Below, one piece after another: positions 34,316 through 44,126 of a stretch of 64,000 bases of DNA; the first letter of the stretch is position 1, and each line of letters opens with the position of its first letter. A program made the position numbers and the translations under genes. Under the pieces are notes generated by a model. It saw nothing but the letters and a program-made list of their open reading frames with translations, made no database searches and was not told the origin of the DNA. Origin of the DNA: Truepera sp965215315 (lineage in GTDB: Bacteria; Deinococcota; Deinococci; Deinococcales; Trueperaceae); assembly GCA_965215315.1 (NCBI GenBank), contig CBDCDB010000008.1, positions 3,720,001-3,784,000 on the forward strand, in the 5' to 3' direction.

Positions 34316-35188
34316 TCACGAGCAAGGTCTCGGCGTCACCGCCCTACCCAATATCGGCAGATGGGGCAGTACCCGGTTGCTTGTGGCCTCACCATACACC
34401 GCATTAGGTGTTTGCTTGCTGAGGCTGCTGTGACGGCGTTCGCCGTTGTAATAGCTGAGGTAGCGCTCTAGGCCAATTCGGGCTTCGTTAAGATTGTTGT
34501 AGGCATAGAGATAAACCTCCTCGTATTTGAGACTTCTCCAGAAGCGTTCGATAAAGACATTATCGATCCAGCGACCTTTGCCATCCATGCTGATCCGAAC
34601 CCCGTGCTGGTCAAGCAAGCTGGTGAATGCTTGAGAGGTGAACTGAGCACCCTGGTCGGTATTGAAGATCTCAGGTGCGCCGTGTGTTGCCAAGGCCTCG
34701 GTTAAGGCAGTCATGCAAAAGCGTGGGTCGAGGCTGTTCGACAGCTGCCAACTCAGAATCTTGCGGCTGTACAAATCCATGATCGCGACGAGGTAGCAGA
34801 AGCCTTTGGGCATCGGCAGATACGTGATATCGGCGACCCATATTTGATTGGGTCGGCTCGGCTCGAGTCCCTGAAGTAGGTAGGGATAGATTTCGTGTCC
34901 CTTGGCAGCTTTCGAGGTTCTTGGTTGGGGATAGATGGCCGCAATACCCATGACCCGCATCAAGCGCTGAACACGTTTGCGATTAACGGTGAAACCACGG
35001 TCTTTGAGTTCACCTTCGATCCGGCGACTTCCTAGGAAGGGCCGTGCTAGATGGATCTCGTCTATGTGGCGCATGACCGTCAGTTCTTCTTCCGAGACTG
35101 CTGCCCTCCGGCGGTACACCGACGCGCGGCCTACACCCAGTAGTCGGCATTGCCTTACAACCGGTAATGGCATTTCCTTGTCGATCAT
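34316..35188 (-). CDS. IS3-family transposase OrfB
   Basis: 290 residues: HTH_21-like region (FLGSRRIEGELKDRGFTVNR), then the rve integrase core with NQIWVADITYLPMPKGFCYL, IFNTDQGAQFTS and DNVFIERFWRSLKYEEV (the DDE residues). It looks intact. Confidence 0.93.
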   Translation of the reverse strand: MIDKEMPLPVVRQCRLLGVGRASVYRRRAAVSEEELTVMRHIDEIHLARPFLGSRRIEGELKDRGFTVNRKRVQRLMRVMGIAAIYPQPRTSKAAKGHEIYPYLLQGLEPSRPNQIWVADITYLPMPKGFCYLVAIMDLYSRKILSWQLSNSLDPRFCMTALTEALATHGAPEIFNTDQGAQFTSQAFTSLLDQHGVRISMDGKGRWIDNVFIERFWRSLKYEEVYLYAYNNLNEARIGLERYLSYYNGERRHSSLSKQTPNAVYGEATSNRVLPHLPILGRAVTPRPCS

Positions 35189-35208
35189 CGCTTGGCGCTC
35201 AGACCTGC

Positions 35209-35490
35209 TTAGCGCCTGAGCTTGCCGGACAAAAAATCGCGCTCCATCGTAAGTTCACCGATCTTGGCGTGGAGGTCTTTGACCTCAGACTCGAAGTCAC
35301 ACTGCTTGTCAGTACCACTCTCAAAGACCTCACTGACTTGAGCTAGCAGTTGCCGTTTCCACGCTGAGATTTGCTGTACGTGGACACCAAACTGCTGGGA
35401 CAGCTCAGCCAACGTCTTTTCCTCTTTAGCCGCTTCTAATGCCACCTTTGCCTTGAACGCTGCTGAGTGGTTTCGCCTCTGCTTTTTCAT
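35209..35490 (-). CDS. IS3-family transposase OrfA
   Basis: 93 residues with the IS3 helix-turn-helix (RNHSAAFKAKVALEAAKEEK, LSQQFGVHVQQISAWKRQLL) and a leucine-zipper tail. ATG 35490 follows AGGGGAAG. OrfB begins 20 bases downstream in another frame. Confidence 0.92.
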   Translation of the reverse strand: MKKQRRNHSAAFKAKVALEAAKEEKTLAELSQQFGVHVQQISAWKRQLLAQVSEVFESGTDKQCDFESEVKDLHAKIGELTMERDFLSGKLRR

Positions 35491-35553
35491 CTCTTCCCCT
35501 TTCTGAAAGCCTAGCGCTTTCAACCAAGGGGTCTGTCTCGATTCTTGGGTCCA

Positions 35554-36804
35554 TTTCTTCCAAGCTGGGCCGAGTATTTGCAGTCGAAGCACGGTTCACC
35601 CGGCCCTGGCGAAGGTTGGCAGAACCCCGACTTGCCGACGTTGGGTGCCTGGACGACCACAACGCAGTTCGGTGAAGGTACACGCGTGGTAACGCAGAGA
35701 AACCCCTACTACTTCAAGGTCGATACCGAGGGCAACCAGCTTCCCTATATCGACGAGGTGGTTTTCAACATCGTCGAAGACGATGAGGTGATGCTGTTGC
35801 AGGCGCTTAACGGCGAACTCGACCTGGTAACGGACTACGTCAATACCTTGGACAACAAGGCAGCGTTTTTCGACAATCAGGAAACGGGCAACTTCAACTT
35901 TTTCGAGCAGGGCAACGAAAAGATGAACGCCACGATCCTCTCGTTCAATCAGACGCACACGAATCCGGTCAAACGTGAGATATTCCGGAACCACGATTTC
36001 CGCGTCGGTCTCTCACACGCTATCGACCGCCAAGCCATTATCGACACCGTATACGTGTCGCAGGGTGAGCCGTGGCAAGCCGCGCCGAGCCCCGACTCCG
36101 AATTTTACAACGCAACCCTAGCGAAGCAGTACACCGAGTACGACGTAGAGCTCGCCAACGAACACCTGGACAAAGCATTTCCTGAAAAGGACGCGCAAGG
36201 GTTTCGCCTCGGACCGGACGGCAAACGCATCTCGGTAACGATTGAGGTCGATGAGGGTAATACGGCAGATGTTGATTCAGCCGCGCTCGTCAAGGCTAAC
36301 TGGGAAGCGGTCGGGGTCGAGACCTTTGTTCGCAGCTTCAGCGCGGACCTGCTCCGCACGCACAAACAAGCCAACGACTTCGACGTGATGACCTGGGCCG
36401 GTGAGGGTGGCCTGGCGGTGATCGGCGACCCCCGCTTCTATATGCCCTTCAGTCACGAGTCCGACTTCGGTGTGGCCTGGGCACTCTGGAGTGACCCTAG
36501 CCTGAGCGCATTAATAAACGCCCAACCGCAGGAGCCGCCGCCCGCTGCCAAAAAACAGATCGAACTCCGCGATGAGCTCGAGACTACCGCTGACCCGGAA
36601 GAACAAAACGCGCTCATGACCGAGATTCTGGACATCGCTACCGAGCAGTTCTACGCGATGGGCCTGGTGTTGCCTGCTGCCGAATACGGCGTGGTCAGTA
36701 ACCGCATGGGCAACGTACCCGACTTTATGTTCGACGCCGCCGGTTCTTTTCCGGACCCCGCGACCTACAACCCAGCGCAGTTCTACCTGAAGAGTCAGAA
36801 CTGA
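35554..36804 (+). pseudogene. ABC transporter substrate-binding protein, N-terminus removed by IS3
   Basis: About 416 codons of a peptide/nickel-type (SBP_bac_5) binding protein. The reading frame enters from the IS3 end (FLPSWAEYLQSKHG) and continues through YFKVDTEGNQLPYIDEVVFN, AIDRQAIIDTVY and EFYNATLAKQYTEYDVELAN to a normal C-terminus. Signal peptide and roughly the first 200 residues are missing, and no such segment is found elsewhere in the window. Unless an outside copy helps, the transporter downstream has lost its ligand-binding subunit. Confidence 0.9.
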
Positions 36805-36866
36805 TCCGCTAGCGCGGTCTATGGCCTCGTCCGCACGGACGAGGCTTCCAGATACCGGAGTGAGTC

Positions 36867-37853
36867 ATGCTCAGTTACGTCATCCGCCGCATTTTATATA
36901 TGATCCCGACGCTGCTCGGGATTTCAGTGGTTACTTTTTTAGTCATTCAGCTGCCACCCGGCGACTATCTCACGACCTATATCAGCGGTCTGGCAGAATC
37001 TGGCGATACCGTCAACATGCAAGTTATCGAAAACTTGACCGCGCGTTACGGGCTCGACCAACCGTGGTACGTGCAGTACTGGAGGTGGATCACCGGCATC
37101 CTGCTGCGCGGCGATTTCGGACACTCGTTCGACTGGAACCGCCCGGTCAAAGACCTTATCTGGAACCGCCTCGGTTCGACGGTGCTACTCTCGCTGGCGT
37201 CTTTAATCTTCGTCTGGGTCGTCGCTATTCCCCTCGGTATCTACTCGGCGGTCAAACAGTATTCGCTCGGTGACTATGTGGCGACCGTGGTCGGCTTTAT
37301 CGGTCTGGCGGTACCGAACTTTTTGCTCGCCCTGGTCTTTATGTACATCTCGTTCAAATATTACGGGACCACGGTGAGCGGTTTTCAATCGGCGGCCTAT
37401 ATCGACGCCCCCTGGAGTTGGGGCAAGCTGGTCGATCTGTTCGCGCACCTGTGGATTCCCGTGGTGGTGCTGGGCACCGCCGGTACCGCCGGTACGATAC
37501 GCACGATCCGGGCCAACTTGCTCGACGAACTCGGGCGACCCTACGTCGTTACCGCCAGGGCCAAGGGGCTTTCGGAAAACCGGCTGCTGCTCAAGTATCC
37601 CGTCCGGCTGGCGATGAACCCGTTTGTCAGCTCGCTCGACGGCATTTTAGTCTCGCTCATCTCGGGCTCGATCATCGTCTCCGTGGTGCTGAGCCTGCCG
37701 ACGACCGGGCCGCTGCTGCTGCGGGCGCTCCTGTCGCAAGACATGTACCTGGCCGGGTCGTTCATCCTGATGCTCTCCGTGCTCGCGGTGATCGGGACGC
37801 TGCTCTCAGACCTGCTGCTGGCCTGGCTCGATCCGCGAATTCGTTACTACTGA
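36867..37853 (+). CDS. Peptide-type ABC transporter permease (DppB-like)
   Basis: 328 residues, six predicted membrane helices, starting LSYVIRRILYMIPTLLGISV as in DppB/OppB. FGHSFDWNRPV and the EAA-like loop VTARAKGLSENRLLLKYPVR, which docks the ATPase, are clear. ATG 36867 lies behind CGGAGTG. The GC content and codon use resemble the following genes. Substrate is not fixed by sequence; the GH127 gene nearby suggests arabino-oligosaccharides. Confidence 0.92.
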   Translation: MLSYVIRRILYMIPTLLGISVVTFLVIQLPPGDYLTTYISGLAESGDTVNMQVIENLTARYGLDQPWYVQYWRWITGILLRGDFGHSFDWNRPVKDLIWNRLGSTVLLSLASLIFVWVVAIPLGIYSAVKQYSLGDYVATVVGFIGLAVPNFLLALVFMYISFKYYGTTVSGFQSAAYIDAPWSWGKLVDLFAHLWIPVVVLGTAGTAGTIRTIRANLLDELGRPYVVTARAKGLSENRLLLKYPVRLAMNPFVSSLDGILVSLISGSIIVSVVLSLPTTGPLLLRALLSQDMYLAGSFILMLSVLAVIGTLLSDLLLAWLDPRIRYY

Positions 37854-37895
37854 TGACCATGTGATGACCATGACCGATACGTTTGGAGGACGGTA

Positions 37896-39147
37896 GTGGA
37901 GCAAGGCGCAAGGCGAGCTAAAGGGGCAACCCAAGAAGAAGGGGTGAGGGTCGTTCCGGCTGTGAACGCAACCGCCGACAGCGCGGTGGCCCCGACCGAG
38001 CCGGGTACGGCTCGGCAGCACACGGGAGCGGACCCCCGGCAGCCGGTAGGTGAGCCGGTCGGCGAAAACCGCGTTCACGTCGCCAATCAGTGGCAACTGA
38101 TGGGCCGCAAGTTCCGCAAGCACAAGCTGGCGATGCTCGGGGCCGTGGTCACGGGTTTTCTCTACCTGGTGGCGCTCCTCGCGGACTTTATCGCGCCGTT
38201 TCCTACCGCCGCCACGAACGCCAACTACACCTACGCGCCGCCGCAACCCCTGAGGCTGCTCGAGCGCGGCCCGGGAGGAACGCGTCTGAGCCTACATGTG
38301 GACGGTTACAAGGTCGAGGTCGATCCGGTGGCGCTGCGCCGGACCTTCGTGGTGGACCCCGAGGCAACCGTCCCCGTCGGGTTTTTCGTAGAGGGCACAC
38401 CCTACCGTATGTTCGGCCTCATCCCCATGAACCGCCACCTGATCGGGCCGCTTAACATGGGCGACCCCATGTACCTGTGGGGGGCGGACCGGGTGGGGCG
38501 CGACCTTTTCAGCCGCGTCGTTCAGGGTGCTCGGATTTCGCTGACGGTCGGTTTGGTCGGGGTGGCGCTGAGCCTCTTTCTAGGTGTCTTGCTGGGCGGT
38601 GTGTCGGGCTATTTCGGCGGTTGGGTGGACAATCTGATTCAGCGCCTTATCGAGTTGTTGCAGAGCATCCCCGCTATTCCGCTGTGGATGGGACTCGCCG
38701 CCGCCGTACCGGTCACGGCCCCGCCGCTACGCGTGTACTTCTTAGTTACCATCATCTTGTCGGTGATCGGCTGGACGGGGTTGGCGCGGGTGGTGCGGGG
38801 CAAATTTTACTCCCTCAAAACCGAGGATTTCGTCACCGCAGCCAAGCTCGACGGGTGTAGCGACCTGCGCGTGATTATGAAACATATGGTGCCCTCGTTC
38901 ATGAGCCACATCATCGCTGTCACCACCCTGGCGATTCCCGGCATGATCTTGGCGGAAACAGCGCTTTCGTTTCTGGGCATCGGTCTCCGCCCGCCTATCG
39001 TAAGTTGGGGCGTGCTGCTGCAAGAAGCGCAGAGCGTCCGCGTCATCGCCACCGCGCCGTGGCTGATGATTCCGGGGCTCGCAGTGGTGGCGGCGGTCTT
39101 GGCGCTGAACTTTTTGGGCGACGGCCTCCGGGACGCGGCGGACCCCT

Positions 39148-39155
<8 letters not shown>
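37896..39155 (+). CDS. Peptide-type ABC transporter permease (DppC-like)
   Basis: 419 residues, longer than usual because of an acidic, low-complexity start of about 45 residues and a periplasmic insertion (PPQPLRLLERGPGGTRLSLH...) between helices 1 and 2. Typical parts are RKFRKHKLAMLGAVVTGFLY, LLGGVSGYFGGWVDNLIQRL, the docking loop EDFVTAAKLDGCSDLRVIMK, and ALSFLGIGLRPPIVSWG. The start is GTG 37896 behind TTTGGAGG. Confidence 0.92.
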
Positions 39156-40259
<1,104 letters not shown>

Positions 40260-40263
<4 letters not shown>

Positions 40264-41306
40264 CGCAAGCCGTTTCGCCGCGCCCCCCGGCAACCGCGCA
40301 AACGCCGCTTCTGGAGGTCTCGAACCTCAAGGTTCACTTCCCCATCACTAAGGGCTTTTTAGGCCGCACCAAAGGTTACGTCAAAGCCGTTGACGACGTG
40401 AGTTTTACCATCTACGAGGGCGAGACGCTGGGTTTGGTCGGTGAATCGGGCTGCGGCAAATCGACGACCGGCAAGAGCATCTTGCGGGTGCTCGAGCCTA
40501 CCGGGGGCAGCATCGTCTACCACGACGCCGAGGGCCGCACCGAGGAGCTGACCGGACTCTCCGCCGGGGCGCTCAAACCCTACCGCCGCGACATCCGCAT
40601 GATCTTTCAAGACCCGCAGAGCAGCCTGAACCCGCGTTTGCCGGTGCTCGAGCTCGTCGGTGAGGTGCTTAGGGTCAACGGTATCGCTAAAGGCAAGGCG
40701 CTCGAAAAACAGGTCGCCGAGCTTTTGCAAAAGGTGGGTTTGCGACCCGAATACCTGCGCCGTTACCCGCACGCGTTTTCAGGTGGCGAACGGCAGCGCA
40801 TCGGGGTAGCGCGGGCGCTGGCGACGAATCCGCGCCTGGTCATCGCCGACGAAGCGGTCTCGGCCCTGGACGTGTCGGTGCAGGCGCAGACTATTAACCT
40901 CTTGCAAGACCTGCAAGCCGAATTCGGCCTGACGTACCTCTTTATCGCTCACGACCTGTCGGTGGTGCAGCACATCTCCGACCGGGTGGCGGTCATGTAC
41001 GTCGGCAAGCTTGCCGAACTCGCCCCCACCGACGAGCTGTTCGGCAACCCCAAACATCCCTATACCGAAGCGCTCCTCTCGGCGGTACCCAAAGCCGACC
41101 CGCGCCTGCGCCGCCGGGGTGAACGCGTCCGTTTAGGGGGCGAGGTCGCCGACCCGGCAGACCCGCCCACGGGCTGCTACTTTCACCCGCGCTGCACCTA
41201 CGCCACCGACCGCTGCAAAACCGAAACGCCGCTCTTGCGCGACGTAGAAGGGCACCTGGTCGCGTGCCACCACGCCGACGAGCTGAACCTCGTGGGACAA
41301 GCGTGA
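40260..41306 (+). CDS. ABC transporter ATP-binding protein (DppF-like)
   Basis: 348 residues: GESGCGKST, FQDPQSSLNPRL, FSGGERQRIGVARAL, LVIADEAVSALDVSVQ, FIAHDLSVVQHISD, and a C-terminal HPY domain with YFHPRCTYATDRC. The ATG overlaps the previous stop (ATGA). Walker B has EAVSALD, which is normal for DppF-type subunits. Confidence 0.94.
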
Positions 41307-42364
41307 TACGGACGAGCTATGTCGGGCGCGTCAAGGACGACGTTGCCGCGTGGCTCGAGACCGTCCGCTACACGGGCGAGGGCTGGGGACGCTGGCCCTA
41401 CAACCGCGCCATGACCCGGCCCTACGCGCTCGAGTCCTCCACGATGGCGATAGAAGTCCTCGAGCTGTGCGGCCTGCTGGCGGAGGTTGCGAGCGACCGA
41501 CGCGCCGAAGCCGTCACGTTTTTGCAGGGGCTGCAAAACTCTACCGACGGCTTCTTCAAGGACCCGTTTCTGAGCGAAGCGGACCGGGTGGGCGACGTTC
41601 ACACCTGGGAGCACAACTGGGCGCACATGAGTCAGGCGGCGACGGTGGCGCTGGCGAGCCTCGGCGCGAACCCGCGCCACCCGCAGAAGGCCCCGCCCTT
41701 TACCGACCTGCGGAGCGTGGACCCACGCGCCTGGGTGCTGGGGCTCGACTGGCGCAACCCCTGGCTCGAGGCCGAGCACGTCACCCGCGCCGTGAAGTGG
41801 TACTGGAACAGCCTGCCGCCCGAAACCCGGCAGCCCGCAGACCCCGTGGTTAAAAGCCTTCTGGGGACGCTCGAGCAAGACATCTTCGACCCCGCCACGG
41901 GCCTGCCGACAAAGCGCGGCTGCAAGAGCAAGGCGGTGGCGATGGCCGGACTTTTCAAGGCGGCGCGGGCTTACCTCGCCGTCGGCGTGGAGATTCCCTT
42001 TGCGGAGCGCGGCCTCGACTCGACCTTGCTGCTTCAACTGGAGAACGGCTCGTTCGGCGACGCTTACGTCCAGGACCGCATGACGATGAACTGGGACGCG
42101 CTCTGGGTGCTGAAAATTCTGAGCGAGCAGTTGGGGCACGGCTACCGCTTCGACGCCGTGCGCGCGGCGGGCGAGCGCACGGCGGAACTGCTCCTAAAGG
42201 ACTACCGCAAACCCGGCGGCGGCTTCTCGTTTCATCCGGACCACTGCCAAGTCGAGCACAACTCCTTTTACATCTCGGCGGCGGAGCCCATCGGCGACAT
42301 GGAGGGCACGCTCATGAGCCTGCGCTGCTTGAGCTACGTCGACGAGTGGAGCGCGGTGCGCTGA
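41303..42364 (+). CDS. Putative alpha/alpha-toroid protein of the transporter operon
   Basis: 353 residues from GTG 41303, which overlaps the DppF stop as GTGA. It is helical with repeated aromatic/Gly patterns (TGEGWGRWPYNRAMTRPYAL, TGLPTKRGCKSKAVAMAGLF, ENGSFGDAYVQDRMTMNWDA, PGGGFSFHPDHCQVEHNSFY) that look like a terpene-cyclase/prenyltransferase or glycan-active (alpha/alpha)6 toroid. Catalytic type unknown. Location suggests processing of the imported substrate. Confidence 0.7.
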   Translation: MIRTSYVGRVKDDVAAWLETVRYTGEGWGRWPYNRAMTRPYALESSTMAIEVLELCGLLAEVASDRRAEAVTFLQGLQNSTDGFFKDPFLSEADRVGDVHTWEHNWAHMSQAATVALASLGANPRHPQKAPPFTDLRSVDPRAWVLGLDWRNPWLEAEHVTRAVKWYWNSLPPETRQPADPVVKSLLGTLEQDIFDPATGLPTKRGCKSKAVAMAGLFKAARAYLAVGVEIPFAERGLDSTLLLQLENGSFGDAYVQDRMTMNWDALWVLKILSEQLGHGYRFDAVRAAGERTAELLLKDYRKPGGGFSFHPDHCQVEHNSFYISAAEPIGDMEGTLMSLRCLSYVDEWSAVR

Positions 42365-42460
42365 GAGCTTAGTCCTTGGCCTGCCCCAGGCTTGTCATCG
42401 TCTGGCTTTTTGCGGTGGTGCTTGAAGCGCGCGTATCACCTTAGATATTAAGGAGAAAAG

Positions 42461-43530
42461 ATGACCCACATCATCGACAGCGACGTTCATCCGGCACCGA
42501 ATTGGCAACGCGTCCAGGACTTTCTGGCAGAGCCGTGGCGGACACGGTTGACGCAAGGCAACCGGTCCCCCGGAGGACTATGCTACTGGAATCCTCACGG
42601 GGTCATGCGCGCCGACGCGGTGCTGGCGGACGGGGCGCGTATCGAAGCGAGCCCCGAGTCGCTCGCCAAACATCATCTCGACCGTTACGACGTAGCTCAC
42701 TGCGTACTCAACTCCGCTGGCACGTTATCCATCGGCATGTCGCCCGAGGCGGACTACCCGAGCGCGCTCCTAGCCGCGGTGAACGACCACTACCTGCAAG
42801 ATTGGTTGCCCGTCGACGACCGTTTTCGCTACTCCCTACTCGTCTACCCCGAAAACCCGGAGCGGGCCGTGGCTGAGATTCACCGTCACGGCGAAAATCC
42901 CGGCGTCGTTCAGGTGCTCATGCCGAGCGCCACCGCCCGTCCTTACGGCAACCGCTTCTACTGGCCTATCTACGAGGCCGCGTGCGTACACGACCTAACG
43001 GTCGCTATTCATCCCAGCACCGAGGGCGTCGGCATCTCCGCTGGACACCGACCGCGGCGGGGTATCCCTCGAGCTACCTGGAGTGGCATACGGGGCTCGT
43101 CGGCAACTACATCGCTCACCTCGTCAGCCTCGTCACGGAAGGCGTCTTTAGCAAATTCCCCAAACTCACCTTCGTTATGATCGAGGGGGGTGCCTTCTGG
43201 TTGCCTTCTCTACTGTGGCGACTCGACAAGAACTGGAAGGGGTTGCGTTCAACGACACCTTGGGTCGACCACCTGCCGAGTGAAATCATTCAGGAGCACA
43301 TCCGCCTGAGCACCCAACCCCTCGAGGAGCCGCCGAAGCTCGAGCAGTTTCACGCCATGCTCGGCCTTTTCGACGCCGAGAACATGATCATGTTCTCGAG
43401 TGACTTTCCTCACTGGGACGGGGACACACCCGACTTTGCCGCTCGCCACTTTCCCAAAGAGATGCGTGAAAAGATCATGTCCGGTAACGCCCGGACGCTC
43501 TACCGCTTGCCGACCCTGAGTCATGCCTAA
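42461..43530 (+). pseudogene. Amidohydrolase (Amidohydro_2 family), frameshifted
   Basis: A metal-dependent hydrolase/decarboxylase of the ACMSD-like group. The first frame runs from ATG 42461 (IIDSDVHPAPNWQRVQDFL, the D-x-H metal motif) through VAIHPSTEGVGIS. The second frame, offset by -1, continues with TAAGYPSSYLEWHTGLVGNY, MIEGGAFWLPSLLWRLD, FSSDFPHWDGDTPDF to 43530. A one-base loss near 43040-43055 explains both. Inactive unless the read is an error. AAGGAG precedes the start. Confidence 0.85.
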
Positions 43531-43909
43531 ACCGCGAGCAAAAAAGGCGGTTCGGGTAGCCTCGGTCAGTGAACTGCCGCCGGGGTCTCGCAAGATCGTC
43601 GAGGCGAACGGGAGGTCGATTGGCGTCTTCAACGTCCACAGGACGTTTGTGGCGGTGCTCAACGTCTGTCCTCACGAACTCGCCCCGGTCTGCTTGGGCC
43701 GCCTGACGGGGATGACGCTGCCTTCCGCGCCCGGTGAGTTCAGGTGGGGGCGTGAAGGCGAAATACTGACGTGTCCCTGGCACGGTTGGGAATTCGATCT
43801 TCTGACCGGCGACTGCATCACCGACACCCGACGTCTTCGCACCTTTCCTGTCAAGGTTGAGACCTACCCGGTGACGGTCGAAGCGGAGAGTGTTTACCTT
43901 GACCTGTGA
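43523..43909 (+). CDS. Rieske [2Fe-2S] ferredoxin-like protein
   Basis: 128 residues. The cluster ligands are in NVCPHELAPVC (C-x-H) and LTCPWHGWEFDLLTGDC (C-x2-H). It resembles the small Rieske ferredoxins or N-terminal Rieske domains of oxygenases, but no oxygenase alpha-domain is attached. The ATG overlaps the amidohydrolase stop. Probably an electron carrier, partner unknown. Confidence 0.88.
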   Translation: MPKPRAKKAVRVASVSELPPGSRKIVEANGRSIGVFNVHRTFVAVLNVCPHELAPVCLGRLTGMTLPSAPGEFRWGREGEILTCPWHGWEFDLLTGDCITDTRRLRTFPVKVETYPVTVEAESVYLDL

Positions 43910-44126
43910 AGGTCTCGAGACCGGCGGCAGCCACCCGCTGCGGGTGACGACCTGAGAAGTAGCAGAGCGGAAAGGGAAGCTGTGCCAAATCCAGCCGACG
44001 ACGTACCAGTTACAAGACAGCGCGCAAGCAACATCTACCGGCACCGCTTCGGTCTTTTGAACGACAGGAAGCTCTGCGCGTTGTCCGCTTGTCACGATCA
44101 GTTCATAGAGCGAAAGGATAGCCGAC

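Larger units (their letters stand above)
34271..35553 (-). mobile_element. IS3-family element
   Basis: About 1283 bp with inverted ends TGGACC...GAGACAG.ACCCC at 34271-34297 and 35529-35553. It sits six bases from the IS630 right end and its other end cuts a transporter gene. No 3-4 bp target duplication is seen, so a deletion probably followed insertion. Confidence 0.85.

Noticed and set aside
35545..35620. Original start of the ABC binding protein inside the IS3 end
   Set aside because: The in-frame ATG lies in IS sequence and no signal peptide follows, so the ORF is a fusion with the truncated gene.
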